Source of the DNA: Mesorhizobium sophorae
GTDB lineage: Bacteria; Pseudomonadota; Alphaproteobacteria; Rhizobiales; Rhizobiaceae
Direction: 5' to 3'
Assembly (NCBI RefSeq): GCF_002270415.1
Contig: NZ_NNRI01000022.1
Location: 1,178,001 to 1,242,000, forward strand
DNA length: 64,000 nt
The notes beneath the pieces were generated by a model. That model did not search any database and was not told where the DNA came from. It was given only the letters and a program-made list of their open reading frames with translations. Made by a program: the position numbers and the translations under genes. Positions 51,371-59,743 of this stretch are shown piece after piece (the first letter of the stretch is position 1; each line of letters begins with the position of its first letter).

Positions 51371-51844
51371 TCATGGTCCCTTGAGGCTGCCGGCGATGGC
51401 GCCGACCAGCGGATCGTATTTCGATTTCAGGGCCGGCGGGTAATCGATCCAGACCGTTCGGATGACGCCATCCCGGCCGAACAGACGTCGCTCGTAAAAG
51501 ATCTTTCCATCCTTCAAGCCCGACAGCACCGCCCAGTCCTTGCCGGCCTTGCTGTAGGTGACCTTGTAGCCGGGCTCATCGCTGGTTTTCTCAGCCGCGA
51601 CGAACCCCTTGGGCGTGTCGTCGTCGACGTTGAGGATGCCCGAGCAGATCAGGCTGGCGCCGTCGGCACTTAGCCACGCCTGTCCGTCGCCATTGTCCGG
51701 CTCGGGCTGGCGGTCGGTGAAGATGTCGTCGGGAAAGGTGCAGACGGTGCCGAAGCGCTCATTGGTGTAAGTGAATGGCGCGGCAATGGCGTTTGTCGCT
51801 GCAATTGTTGCGATAACCGCCAGAAATGAGGAACGACTCAGCAT
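51371..51844 (-). CDS. Exported protein, paralog of the one at 4770
   Basis: The 157-residue product has a signal peptide (SSFLAVIATIAATNAIAAPF) and a domain with ERFGTVCTFPDDIFTDRQPE, WAVLSGLKDGKIFYERRLFG and the C-terminal KYDPLVGAIAGSLKGP. The GLKDGKI...YDPLV..I..SLK pattern is shared with 4770-5237. The ATG follows GAGGCGGGAT. Two cysteines may form a disulfide. Function unknown. Confidence 0.75.
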   Translation of the reverse strand: MLSRSSFLAVIATIAATNAIAAPFTYTNERFGTVCTFPDDIFTDRQPEPDNGDGQAWLSADGASLICSGILNVDDDTPKGFVAAEKTSDEPGYKVTYSKAGKDWAVLSGLKDGKIFYERRLFGRDGVIRTVWIDYPPALKSKYDPLVGAIAGSLKGP

Positions 51845-51900
51845 ATCCCGCCTCGAAGCCAATGACCCGGAGGCGATCCTGCATGAATTTCGCGCAAAGA

Positions 51901-52896
51901 TCAGCCGCCGGTGACGCTCATGTGCCGCGAAACGGAGGGGCGGCTGGTCCGGCGGTCGATGATGAAGTCATGGCCCTTCGGCTTGCGGCCGATCGCTTCG
52001 TCGATGGCCTCGGCAACCAGCTCGTTGCCTTCGGACGCACGCAAGGGCGCGCGCAGGTCGGCGGCATCCTCCTGGCCGAGGCACATATAGAGCGTGCCGG
52101 TGCAGGTCAGCCGGACGCGGTTGCAGCTTTCGCAGAAATTATGCGTCATCGGCGTGATGAAGCCGAGCCGTCCGCCGGTCTCGGCGACATGCACGTAGCG
52201 GGCCGGGCCGCCGGTCTTGAAGGGAATGTCGGCCAGCGTGAACTGGCGTTCCAGCGACGCGCGCAGCAGCGACAACGGCAAGTACTGGTCGGTCCGGTCG
52301 GCGTCGATCTCGCCCATCGGCATGGTTTCGATGACCGTCAGGTCCATGCCGCGGCCATGCGCCCAACGCATCATGTCGGGCAGTTCGGCGTCGTTGAAAT
52401 CGCGCAGCGCCACCGCGTTGAGCTTGACCTTCAGCCCGGCCGCAAGTGCTGCATCGATGCCTTGCATGACCTTGTCGAGATGGCCCCAGCGGGTGATCTT
52501 GTGGAACTTGTCGGCATCGAGCGTGTCGAGCGAGACGTTGATGCGATTGACGCCGCAATCGGCGAGTTCGGCGGCGAAGCGAGACAGCTGCGAGCCGTTG
52601 GTGGTCAGCGTCAATTCTTCCAGCGCGCCGCTTTCGAGATGCCGCGACAGCTGGCGCACGAGGTGCATGATGTTCTTGCGAACCAGCGGCTCGCCGCCGG
52701 TGAGGCGCAGTTTCCTCACACCTTTTTCGATGAACACCGTGCACAGCCGGTCGAGTTCTTCCAGCGACAGCAGGTCCTTCTTCGGCAGGAAGGCCATGTC
52801 CTCGGCCATGCAATAGGTGCAGCGGAAGTCGCAGCGGTCGGTGACCGACACCCTGAGATAGCTGATGGTGCGCCCAAAAGGATCGATCATGTCCAT
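51901..52896 (-). CDS. moaA: GTP 3',8-cyclase
   Basis: The 331-residue radical SAM enzyme starts molybdopterin synthesis from GTP. The N-terminal cluster is in [18 protein letters not shown] (CxxxCxxC), the GGEPL motif follows in [17 protein letters not shown], and the C-terminal second cluster is in [20 protein letters not shown]. The protein ends in the catalytic Gly-Gly. Two in-frame ATG codons lie at 52896 and 52890. A Mo-box-like site lies 32 bases upstream. Confidence 0.95.
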   Translation of the reverse strand: MDMIDPFGRTISYLRVSVTDRCDFRCTYCMAEDMAFLPKKDLLSLEELDRLCTVFIEKGVRKLRLTGGEPLVRKNIMHLVRQLSRHLESGALEELTLTTNGSQLSRFAAELADCGVNRINVSLDTLDADKFHKITRWGHLDKVMQGIDAALAAGLKVKLNAVALRDFNDAELPDMMRWAHGRGMDLTVIETMPMGEIDADRTDQYLPLSLLRASLERQFTLADIPFKTGGPARYVHVAETGGRLGFITPMTHNFCESCNRVRLTCTGTLYMCLGQEDAADLRAPLRASEGNELVAEAIDEAIGRKPKGHDFIIDRRTSRPSVSRHMSVTGG

Positions 52897-52927
52897 GCTT
52901 CAAGCAATTCCCGTGGCCGTGAGCGGC

Positions 52928-52955
52928 ATCGTTATATACCGCTATGTGATACGAT
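52928..52955 (-). promoter_or_regulatory. Mo-box-like operator upstream of moaA
   Basis: ATCGTTATATA, 6 bases, TGTGATACGAT. The left half matches the ModE/MopA consensus ATCGNTATATA exactly, the spacer has the expected 6 bases, and the right half keeps the outer ACGAT and part of the inner TATAT. The site covers -32 to -59 before moaA, where a molybdate-dependent repressor would act. Confidence 0.55.
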
Positions 52956-53095
52956 CCGGCCTGCCATTCAAGATACCGCTTCTCGATCTTTGGTAACATT
53001 CCCTGGCCGACATCGCATGTCGGCTCACCTCAACGGCCTTTTCCCTTCCGGCGAAGCAGCGTAGGGAAGGGTGGATTGCTACGGGATCGAACACC

Positions 53096-53449
53096 ATGAC
53101 CGCACCCAGGGAACTCCGGGTCTCGAAGGACCGCAAACTGCTGTCGGTCACCTTTCCCGATCATCGGCCGTTCGAACTGCCGGCGGAGCTGTTGCGTGTC
53201 GCTTCGCCATCGGCCGAAGTGCAGGGCCATTCGCCGGATCAGCGGGTGACGGTCCCCGGTAAACGCAATGTGGCGATCCTGAAGATCGAGCCGGTCGGCA
53301 ATTATGCGGTGCGCATCACCTTCGATGATTTCCACGACACCGGCATCTTCACCTGGAATTACCTGCACACGCTCGGCCATGAAAAGGACGAGCGCTGGAA
53401 TGCCTATCTCGCCGAGCTTGCGGAAAAGGGCTTGAGCCGGGACCGCTAG
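53096..53449 (+). CDS. DUF971 (gamma-butyrobetaine hydroxylase-like N-terminal) protein
   Basis: The 117-residue product has the DUF971 pattern: RELRVSKDRKLLSVTFPDHR, PFELPAELLRVASPSAEVQG, AILKIEPVGNYAVRITFDD and TGIFTWNYLHTLGHEKDERW. The domain is found alone in many alphaproteobacteria, often near FeS or molybdenum enzymes; the function is not settled. It is divergent from moaA. Confidence 0.85.
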   Translation: MTAPRELRVSKDRKLLSVTFPDHRPFELPAELLRVASPSAEVQGHSPDQRVTVPGKRNVAILKIEPVGNYAVRITFDDFHDTGIFTWNYLHTLGHEKDERWNAYLAELAEKGLSRDR

Positions 53450-53515
53450 GCCGTCGCTGTCGTCAAAACGTCATCGATGTGGGGTAGCGCCGGCAAAGGT
53501 TTGGAGACGAGGAAG

Positions 53516-54127
53516 ATGTCGGTCATCACCACGGTCGAGCAGCTCGAGGCGCTCTATGGCGTTCCAGGCGAGGCTTCGTTGGTCAAGGAACTCGATCACG
53601 TCATTCCGGAATACGCAGCCTTCATCGAGGCCTCGCCGTTCGTCGCGCTGGCAACCAGCGGACCAGAGGGCCTGGACTGTTCGCCGCGCGGCGATCTCGC
53701 CGGTTTCGTGCGCATCGTTGATCCGAAAACGCTGATGATGCCGGACCGTCGCGGCAACAACCGCGCCGATTCGCTGAAAAACATCATCCGCGACCCGCGC
53801 GTCGGTCTTTTGTTTCTCGTGCCGGGCTCCGGCACGACGCTGCGCATCAACGGTCGGGCCCATATCACGACGGATACAGCGCTGTGCGCGTCGTTCACCG
53901 TGGACGGCAAGGCGGCGCGCTCGGTCACTGTCGTCGATATCGATACGGTCTACTTCCAATGCGCCCGCGCCATTGTCCGCTCCGAGCTGTGGAACCCGGC
54001 GAGGCATGTCGACCCGAAGTCGCTGCCGACGCCCGGACAGATCCTGGAAATCACCAGCCGCAGGAACATCGACGGCGAGACCTACGACAAGGAATGGCCG
54101 GAGCGGGCGAAGAAGACGATGTGGTAG
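53516..54127 (+). CDS. Pyridoxamine 5'-phosphate oxidase-family flavoprotein
   Basis: The 203-residue product has the split-barrel flavin-binding pattern: ASPFVALATSGPEGLDCSPR, GDLAGFVRIVDPKTLMMPDR, RGNNRADSLKNIIRDPRVGL and LLFLVPGSGTTLRINGRAHI. The RGNNRxDSLxNI motif is typical of the FMN-dependent MSMEG_1061-like group. The ATG follows GACGAGGAAG. It is probably a small flavin-dependent redox enzyme; the substrate is unknown. Confidence 0.85.
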   Translation: MSVITTVEQLEALYGVPGEASLVKELDHVIPEYAAFIEASPFVALATSGPEGLDCSPRGDLAGFVRIVDPKTLMMPDRRGNNRADSLKNIIRDPRVGLLFLVPGSGTTLRINGRAHITTDTALCASFTVDGKAARSVTVVDIDTVYFQCARAIVRSELWNPARHVDPKSLPTPGQILEITSRRNIDGETYDKEWPERAKKTMW

Positions 54128-54147
54128 GTTTCGGGGTTGAAAGGGCT

Positions 54148-54259
54148 AGAGCATGATGCCGAAAAGTGTGAAGCGGTTTTCGGACGACATCATGCTCTAT
54201 CTCTTTGATTTAGAGGCGGATTCAGATTTCGGGTCGATCCGACCTGAAATCATCCGGCT
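54148..54259. repeat. Palindromic intergenic repeat
   Basis: The unit starts and ends with AGAGCATGATG / CATCATGCTCT (11-bp arms, 54148-54158 and 54188-54198) and has an inner stem CCGAAAA / TTTTCGG. A second imperfect stem (GATTTCGGGTCG / GACCTGAAATC) follows up to the MarR stop. Elements of this kind are scattered between rhizobial genes. It sits between two convergent genes and may help to end transcription. Confidence 0.6.
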
Positions 54260-54712
54260 CTAGGCGTCTTTCAGCACATCATAGATCTTGCGCATCTGCT
54301 CGCCGATCATGTCGCATTGTTCCGGCGTCGACTGGCTCATCGCCTTCTCGATCAGCGCCATGTGCACTTTCAGCGCCTGCATCAGCAGCGTCTCGCCGGC
54401 TTCGGTCAGTGCAAGCCGCAGGATGCGCTTGTCCTTCTCGTCGCCTTCGCGGCGCAGCAGGCCACGCGCCTCCAGCTGCGGCAGGAGCATTGTGATGTTG
54501 GAGCGGCCGACGAGCAGCTTGCGGGCAAGGTCGTGCTGCGACATGCCGGGGTGGCGATAGAGGTTCATCAGCACGTCGAGCTGCGCCGGCTTCAGGTCGA
54601 GCGGCGCCAGTTTGGTCGCCAGCGTGCGTTCAAGCACATGGCAGGCGCGCGCCACCGCGACCCAGTTGCGAAAACGCGGGTTGTCCCAAGGTAACTCTTG
54701 TTTATTGTTCAT
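54260..54712 (-). CDS. MarR-family transcriptional regulator
   Basis: The 150-residue product has the winged helix of MarR: LDVLMNLYRHPGMSQHDLAR, KLLVGRSNITMLLPQLEARG and LRREGDEKDKRILRLALTEA (the basic wing). It is divergent from the alpha/beta hydrolase at 54760; two copies of a GTTCA-N4-TGAAC operator cover its start codon and the intergenic region, so it probably represses itself and the hydrolase. Confidence 0.9.
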   Translation of the reverse strand: MNNKQELPWDNPRFRNWVAVARACHVLERTLATKLAPLDLKPAQLDVLMNLYRHPGMSQHDLARKLLVGRSNITMLLPQLEARGLLRREGDEKDKRILRLALTEAGETLLMQALKVHMALIEKAMSQSTPEQCDMIGEQMRKIYDVLKDA

Positions 54713-54740
54713 CTTTGAACTATTATGTTCATGCTTGAAC
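54707..54740. promoter_or_regulatory. Double operator of the MarR regulator
   Basis: GTTCATCTTTGAAC (54707-54720) and GTTCATGCTTGAAC (54727-54740) are two near-identical dyads of form GTTCA-N4-TGAAC, 20 bases centre to centre, about two helix turns. The first covers the regulator's start codon, the second lies 20 bases before the hydrolase. Confidence 0.6.
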
Positions 54741-54759
54741 GTATGGATGGATTCTCACT

Positions 54760-55671
54760 ATGGCATCAATCGGGCTGAAGGTCATCCGGCGGGTGTTTGG
54801 TGCGGCCGAGCGTATTGCGCCGCGCCTGACCGGACGCGCGGCTTTCGAACTGTTCTGCCGCACGCCGAATGTGAAGGCGCTCAGCGATGGCGAGCGCCGC
54901 GCCGTCGACCGAGCGGCTGCGTTCATGACCGAGGCACGCCATCACCGGCTGAAGACCGCGACCGGCTGTGTCATGGTGCACGAATTCCGGCCGGAGCCGG
55001 GCAGGGCGGCCGCCGGCACGGTGCTTGTCGTGCATGGCTGGCGTTCGCGCACCGAATATATGCGTGCGCTGATCGAAGGCTATCGCGCTGCCGGCTACAG
55101 GGTGGTTTCGCTTGACCTGCCTGGCCACGGCCAGTCGCAGGGCCGACGGCTGAACATGGTCAATGCCGTGGATGCGGTGCGGGTCGCCGGCCAATGGTTC
55201 GGCCCATTCGTGGCTGTTGTCGGCCATTCCTTCGGTGGCGCCGTCGCCGCCAATGCCCTCGCCGGTTCGGTCAAGAACATCCCGCCGCTGGCGGCCGGAC
55301 GCCTGGTGCTGATCGCGGCGCCCAGTTCCCTGCCGGCGATCTTTGCCGACTTCAGCCGCATGCTCAATGTCGGACCTCGCTCGCAGGCCGCCATGGCGGA
55401 CCGTGTCGAACATCTTTCCGGCCGGCCGCTGCACGAATTCACCGGCGACCGCCAGCTCGCCGATGCGCCGGTGCCGACCCTGGTCATCCACGCACCGGAC
55501 GACCGTGAAGTTCCGGCCGACCATGCAACACGTTATGCCGGCGCCGGCGGCCATGTGCGGCTCTACTGGGCTGACGGCCTCGGCCACCGCCGCATCCTTG
55601 CCGACAAGGGCGTGGTCGGACGCGCGGTCGGTTTCGTCGGCGAGCATCGCGAGCCGTCGCTGCTGCACTGA
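54760..55671 (+). CDS. Alpha/beta hydrolase
   Basis: The 303-residue product has the hydrolase fold: VLVVHGWRSRTEYMRALIEG, VVSLDLPGHGQSQGRRLNMV, the nucleophile Ser in FVAVVGHSFGGAVAANALAG, Asp in LVIHAPDDREVPADHATRYA and His in WADGLGHRRILAD. The N-terminal 70 residues are an extra helical part (MASIGLKVIRRVFGAAERIA). It is controlled by the divergent MarR regulator; such pairs often detoxify lipophilic esters or peroxides. The substrate is unknown. Confidence 0.85.
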   Translation: MASIGLKVIRRVFGAAERIAPRLTGRAAFELFCRTPNVKALSDGERRAVDRAAAFMTEARHHRLKTATGCVMVHEFRPEPGRAAAGTVLVVHGWRSRTEYMRALIEGYRAAGYRVVSLDLPGHGQSQGRRLNMVNAVDAVRVAGQWFGPFVAVVGHSFGGAVAANALAGSVKNIPPLAAGRLVLIAAPSSLPAIFADFSRMLNVGPRSQAAMADRVEHLSGRPLHEFTGDRQLADAPVPTLVIHAPDDREVPADHATRYAGAGGHVRLYWADGLGHRRILADKGVVGRAVGFVGEHREPSLLH

Positions 55672-55684
55672 ACGGCCATCGAGG

Positions 55685-56080
55685 CTAATTCTTCTTCCCG
55701 CCGGGCTCGACCGGCAGTCCGGCCGCCTTCCAGGCGGTGTAGCCGCCAAGGATGTGCTTGACCGGCGATAGTCCCATGTCCTGCGCCGTCTTGGTGGCCA
55801 GCGCCGAGCGCCAGCCGCCGGCGCAGAAGAAGACGAAGCTCTTCCCCGAAGCGAAGAACGGTTTGTGATAGGGGCTTTCGGGGTCGATCCAGAATTCCAG
55901 CATGCCGCGGGTGACATGCTTGGCGCCGGGGATCCTGCCGTCGCGTTCGACCTCGCGCGGATCGCGCAGGTCGACGAAGATGGTGTCTTCATCGTCAAGC
56001 AGCCCGGCCGCTTCCTCCGGCGACACCACCTCGATCTCGGCATTCGCCTCATCCAGCAGTTCGCGATACCCTTTTTTCAC
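55685..56080 (-). CDS. Rhodanese-like sulfurtransferase domain protein
   Basis: The 131-residue single-domain protein has FVDLRDPREVERDGRIPGAK, a CH2-type start, and the active-site Cys in SFVFFCAGGWRSALATKTAQ, followed by ILGGYTAWKAAGLPVEP. The start is a GTG seven bases after GGGAGGA. Single rhodanese domains carry sulfane sulfur or bind thiols. It converges with the hydrolase gene. Confidence 0.85.
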   Translation of the reverse strand: MKKGYRELLDEANAEIEVVSPEEAAGLLDDEDTIFVDLRDPREVERDGRIPGAKHVTRGMLEFWIDPESPYHKPFFASGKSFVFFCAGGWRSALATKTAQDMGLSPVKHILGGYTAWKAAGLPVEPGGKKN

Positions 56081-56138
56081 AGGCTTGTCCTCCCGACCGG
56101 CTGGCTGTCTGGATTTGCAGCACAATGGCCGGCGTTTG

Positions 56139-56753
56139 TCACGCTCTGTCCGTGCCGGCCATCGTCTGCCACGCCGCCATCGCGCCGGCCACGGTTGCCA
56201 GAAGCGCCGAATGCGAGGCGCCGTCGCGGGCCTGGATCGACATGCCGTGCTGGACCGTGGCGTAGAAGGTGGCGGCAGCGCTGCAGTCGAATCCGACCGG
56301 CAGTTCGCCTTCGGCAACGCCGCGTTCGAGACGTTTGCACAGGGCGGCATGGTTTTCGGCGCGCCGACGGCGCAGATCGTCGCAGATGGCGCCGCGGCTG
56401 GAGTCCTGGTGCAAAGCGCCGAGCGTTATCAGGCAGCCCTGCGGGCGATCGGTCTGCGCGTAGGCTTTCGCCGTCAGGCATAGAAATTGTTCGATCGCCT
56501 GCCGCGCGGTCGGTGCTTCCTCAAGCGCCAGCCAGATGTCGGCACCCTCGGTGCGCGAATAGAAATCGGTCGCCTCGAGGAACAGCGCCTCCTTGCTGCC
56601 GAAGGCGGCGTAGAGGCTGGGCGAGTTGATGCCCATGGCGGCGGTCAGCTCACTCATCGATGCGCCTTCGTAACCGCGAGCCCAAAAAACCTCCATCGCG
56701 CGGTGCAGGGCTGCGGTTCGATCGAAGGTGCGGGGGCGGCCTCGTTCCGACAT
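56139..56753 (-). CDS. TetR-family transcriptional repressor
   Basis: The 204-residue product begins MSERGRPRTFDRTAALHRAM, with helix-turn-helix GYEGASMSELTAAMGINSPS and LYAAFGSKEALFLEATDFYS, the AcrR/AefR-like TetR type. It is divergent from the SDR gene at 56853; a long inverted repeat covers the region between, so it is the likely local repressor of both. Confidence 0.9.
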   Translation of the reverse strand: MSERGRPRTFDRTAALHRAMEVFWARGYEGASMSELTAAMGINSPSLYAAFGSKEALFLEATDFYSRTEGADIWLALEEAPTARQAIEQFLCLTAKAYAQTDRPQGCLITLGALHQDSSRGAICDDLRRRRAENHAALCKRLERGVAEGELPVGFDCSAAATFYATVQHGMSIQARDGASHSALLATVAGAMAAWQTMAGTDRA

Positions 56754-56770
56754 GACGCTCTTTTCTGTGT

Positions 56771-56833
56771 TGATCGATACATAATTCAGTTGACGCGGCC
56801 GGGCAAGACTGACAGTTATTTATGTATCGATCA
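56771..56833. promoter_or_regulatory. Paired TetR operators between TetR and SDR genes
   Basis: TGATCGATACATAA (56771-56784) and its exact reverse complement TTATGTATCGATCA (56820-56833) are 35 bases apart. Inside each arm TGTATCGATCA carries the dyad expected of a TetR half-site. A TTGACG (56790-56795) between them may be a -35 element for the SDR gene. Confidence 0.6.
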
Positions 56834-56852
56834 TTACAAAAAGGAGAATCAA

Positions 56853-57599
56853 ATGTCATCCGACAGCTTGAACGGCAAGGCCGCGCTCGTCACCGGCGGC
56901 AGTCGCGGCATCGGTGCGGCGATTGCGCGACGGCTTGCCGCCGAGGGCGCCAGCGTCGCGCTGACCTATGTGCATGGCGCGGAGCAGGCCCGCTCGGTCG
57001 TTGCCGAGATAGAGGCCAAGGGCGGCCGCGTCATCGCCATCAAGGCCGACAACCGCGATGCGGTGGCCATAGACAAGGCCGTCGATGACGCTGTGGCCGC
57101 ATTCGGCCGGCTCGACATCCTGGTCAACAGCGCCGGCATCTGGCGCGCCGCACCCATCGACACCCTGTCGCTCGCCGATTTCGACGAGACCATGTCGGTC
57201 AATCTCAGGGCGCCGTTCATCGCCTCGAAGGCGGCGGCAGTGCATATGGGCGAGGGCGGCAGGATCATCTCGATCGGCAGCAATCTTGCCGAGCGGGTGA
57301 CCGACACCAGTCTTGGCGCCTATTCGGCCAGCAAGGCCGCGCTCGTCGGCCTGACCAAGGCCTTGGCGCGCGACCTTGGCCCGCGCGGCATCACCGCCAA
57401 TGTCGTCCACCCCGGTTCGACCGACACCGACATGAATCCGGCCGATGGCCCGCACGCCGAACACCAGCGCCAGAAGATGGCAACGCCGCGCTTTGGCAAA
57501 GCCGAAGACATTGCCGGCATGGTCGCCTGGCTCGCAGGGCCGGAGGGCCGATTCGTCACCGGCGCCGCGCTGACCATCGACGGTGGCGCCAACGCCTGA
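56853..57599 (+). CDS. SDR-family oxidoreductase (3-oxoacyl-ACP-reductase-like)
   Basis: The 248-residue product has NAD(P)-binding AALVTGGSRGIGAAIARRLA, the NSAG motif in LDILVNSAGIWRAAP, catalytic Ser in IISIGSNLAE and Tyr-Lys in GAYSASKAALVGL, closing with FVTGAALTIDGGANA. AAGGAG precedes the ATG. It is controlled by the divergent TetR regulator; relatives reduce quinones or aldehydes, and the substrate here is unknown. Confidence 0.9.
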   Translation: MSSDSLNGKAALVTGGSRGIGAAIARRLAAEGASVALTYVHGAEQARSVVAEIEAKGGRVIAIKADNRDAVAIDKAVDDAVAAFGRLDILVNSAGIWRAAPIDTLSLADFDETMSVNLRAPFIASKAAAVHMGEGGRIISIGSNLAERVTDTSLGAYSASKAALVGLTKALARDLGPRGITANVVHPGSTDTDMNPADGPHAEHQRQKMATPRFGKAEDIAGMVAWLAGPEGRFVTGAALTIDGGANA

Positions 57600-57618
57600 T
57601 CCCCGGAGGATTTCCCCC

Positions 57619-57648
57619 GGCCGGAGCGGAGACACCCCCGCTTCGGCC
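57619..57648 (+). terminator. Hairpin after the SDR gene
   Basis: GGCCGGAGCGG and CCGCTTCGGCC pair over 11 positions with one G-T wobble, 20 bases after the stop codon. No T-run follows, so it may be a weak terminator. Confidence 0.45.
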
Positions 57649-57812
57649 GTCACGATGTTGTGAAACCGTTCTGCAACAAGCCTTCCAAAATTTATGGAAG
57701 CTTAACGAAATCAGTATGAATCAGTATAGTCGCGCCTTACATCCGCCATGCGGTGAGCGAGATCGTCTTAACGGTGCGGAACGGGAACCGGGTACAACCG
57801 GGCGGGTGATTC

Positions 57813-59690
57813 ATGAAATTCCTCCGAAACAAAGCAACCGTGATGCCGCTGGTGGCGATCTCGGCAACGCTGGCCTTCGGTGTGCCACAGGCAGGCGCGC
57901 AAGGGCTCTTCGACATGCTTTTCGGGGGTGGCGTCAGGCACGAGCCGCAAGGTGAGTTTCCGCCGCCGCCCAAGCACAAGCCGAAAGTGCCGGGTAGCGG
58001 CGGCGGCACAAAAATCAGCAGCCCGTCCTACTACACCTACAAGGCCGATCGGCTGGTGCGCATCGACTTTTCGGCGCTGGCAGCGGCACCAATGCCGGCG
58101 GCCCCGCAGGATGCCGCTTTCGTGCCCTCAGCCACGGGGGCTGCGTTCCACGACGCCATTGCCGGCTTGAGCGACTACGAGCTCTATGCCGAGCCCGATA
58201 TCGCCAAGGCGCTGATCGCCTACTATTCGGCCAATCCGGATTTCATCTGGGTGACCGGCACGGGCCTCAACAGCCGCGCGCAGGATGCGGTGCGGGTGCT
58301 GGGCGAGGCAGCGAGCTACGGCCTCGAGCCGGCCGACTACACGGTCAATGTGCCTGCCGCCAACGCCTCGCCGGCCGACGCCAATGCACAGCTGAAAGAG
58401 CTCGTCCGCTTCGAGATGTCGCTCTCGGCACGCGTGCTGCGCTATGCCCACGATGCCCAGAACGGCCGCGTCGAGCCCAACCGCATGACCGGCTACTATG
58501 ATTTCCCGGCCAAGCCGCTCGACTTGCAGGGCGTGCTGAAAACGATGGCGCATACCCAGGAGGTGCGCACTTATCTCGAATCGCGGCATCCTCAGAATGC
58601 GGAATACCAGGCGCTGCGCGTCGAACTGGAATCCTTGCAGGCCAGCGCCGAGAACGAGATCGTCGTCGACCCCAAGCTGTTGCTGAAGCCGGGCGAAACC
58701 AGCCCCGAACTGCCGAAGCTGCTGACCCTGATCGCCCGCAATCTCGATGACGAGATGGGTGGCGCCTATGGCGAGACCCTCGCGAGGCTGGCCACCAGCG
58801 AAGTCTATGTCCCGGAACTGGTTCCGGTGATCGAGGCCGTACAGAAGAAAGCCGGCATGAAGGGCGACGGCGTCATTGGACCGCGCACCGTCGCAACGCT
58901 GGCCGGAACATCCAAGGCCGACAGGCTGCTGAAGGTTGAGGTGGCGCTGGAGGAACTGCGCTGGCTGCCTTCTGATCTCGGCAGCCCGCGTGTCTTCATC
59001 AACCAGCCGGCCTTCACGGCGAGCTATATCGACAATGGCGAGGAAAAGCTGAAGACGCGTGTCGTCGTCGGCCGGACCACCAACCAGACCGCCTTCTTCT
59101 ACAACCAGATCAAGCAGGTCGACTTCCATCCCTATTGGGGCGTGCCGCAGTCGATCATCGTCAACGAGATGCTGCCCCGGCTGCGCAGCGATCCCGGCTA
59201 TCTCGACCGGGCCGGCTATGAGGTCACCGATTCGCGCGGCAAGCGCATCCCTTCGTCGGCGGTCGACTGGGGCGCGTATGGCGCCAACATTCCCTACAGC
59301 GTGCGCCAGCAGCCGAGCGAAGCCAATGCGCTGGGCGAACTGAAGATCCTGTTCCCCAACAAGCACGCGATCTACATGCACGACACGCCGCAGAAATCGT
59401 TCTTCAACCAGGATATGCGTGCGCTCAGCCATGGCTGCGTGCGGCTGCAAGATCCGCGCGGCATGGCCGCCGCCGTGCTCGGCACTTCGGTCGACGACAT
59501 CGCCGAGAAGCTGAAGCACGGGCATTCGACCGAGGACGTGACGCGCAAGATCCCGGTCTATGTCGCCTATTTCACCGCCTGGCCTGATATGTCCGGCAAG
59601 GTCGAATATTTCGGCGACGTCTACGATCGCGACACGCGGCTCAAGCAGGCATTGGACGCCACCGAGGCGGTGCGCTCGCCGTCGAGTTGA
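57813..59690 (+). CDS. L,D-transpeptidase, YcbB/LdtD-like
   Basis: The 625-residue product has a signal peptide (MPLVAISATLAFGVPQAGAQ), a Pro/Gly/Lys linker, a YcbB N-terminal helical part (RYAHDAQNGRVEPNRMTGYY), a PG-binding-like segment (VQKKAGMKGDGVIGPRTVAT) and a C-terminal YkuD domain with the active-site MRALSHGCVRLQDPRGMAAA (Cys). The motif VDFHPYWGVPQSIIVNEMLP is typical of the YcbB scaffold-bearing class. Such enzymes form 3-3 cross-links in peptidoglycan, which dominate in Rhizobiales. The only gene of its unit. Confidence 0.9.
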   Translation: MKFLRNKATVMPLVAISATLAFGVPQAGAQGLFDMLFGGGVRHEPQGEFPPPPKHKPKVPGSGGGTKISSPSYYTYKADRLVRIDFSALAAAPMPAAPQDAAFVPSATGAAFHDAIAGLSDYELYAEPDIAKALIAYYSANPDFIWVTGTGLNSRAQDAVRVLGEAASYGLEPADYTVNVPAANASPADANAQLKELVRFEMSLSARVLRYAHDAQNGRVEPNRMTGYYDFPAKPLDLQGVLKTMAHTQEVRTYLESRHPQNAEYQALRVELESLQASAENEIVVDPKLLLKPGETSPELPKLLTLIARNLDDEMGGAYGETLARLATSEVYVPELVPVIEAVQKKAGMKGDGVIGPRTVATLAGTSKADRLLKVEVALEELRWLPSDLGSPRVFINQPAFTASYIDNGEEKLKTRVVVGRTTNQTAFFYNQIKQVDFHPYWGVPQSIIVNEMLPRLRSDPGYLDRAGYEVTDSRGKRIPSSAVDWGAYGANIPYSVRQQPSEANALGELKILFPNKHAIYMHDTPQKSFFNQDMRALSHGCVRLQDPRGMAAAVLGTSVDDIAEKLKHGHSTEDVTRKIPVYVAYFTAWPDMSGKVEYFGDVYDRDTRLKQALDATEAVRSPSS

Positions 59691-59720
59691 GCAACGGCCG
59701 TTTTCGGCTTCTAGAGCGCG

Positions 59721-59743
59721 TCGGCTGAAACAGTTTCAGCCGA
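59721..59743. terminator. Perfect dyad between convergent genes
   Basis: TCGGCTGAAAC, A, GTTTCAGCCGA is an 11-bp perfect inverted repeat. It overlaps the stop codon of the minus-strand gene at 59736, lies 31 bases after the plus-strand stop, and could end transcription in both directions. Confidence 0.5.

Noticed and set aside
57781-57812. GGAAC before the YcbB-like gene as an EcfG promoter
   Set aside because: No CGTT-like element at 16 or 17 bases.
58128-59525. Minus-strand open frame of 465 codons
   Set aside because: Antisense of the YcbB-like L,D-transpeptidase; an effect of high GC content.
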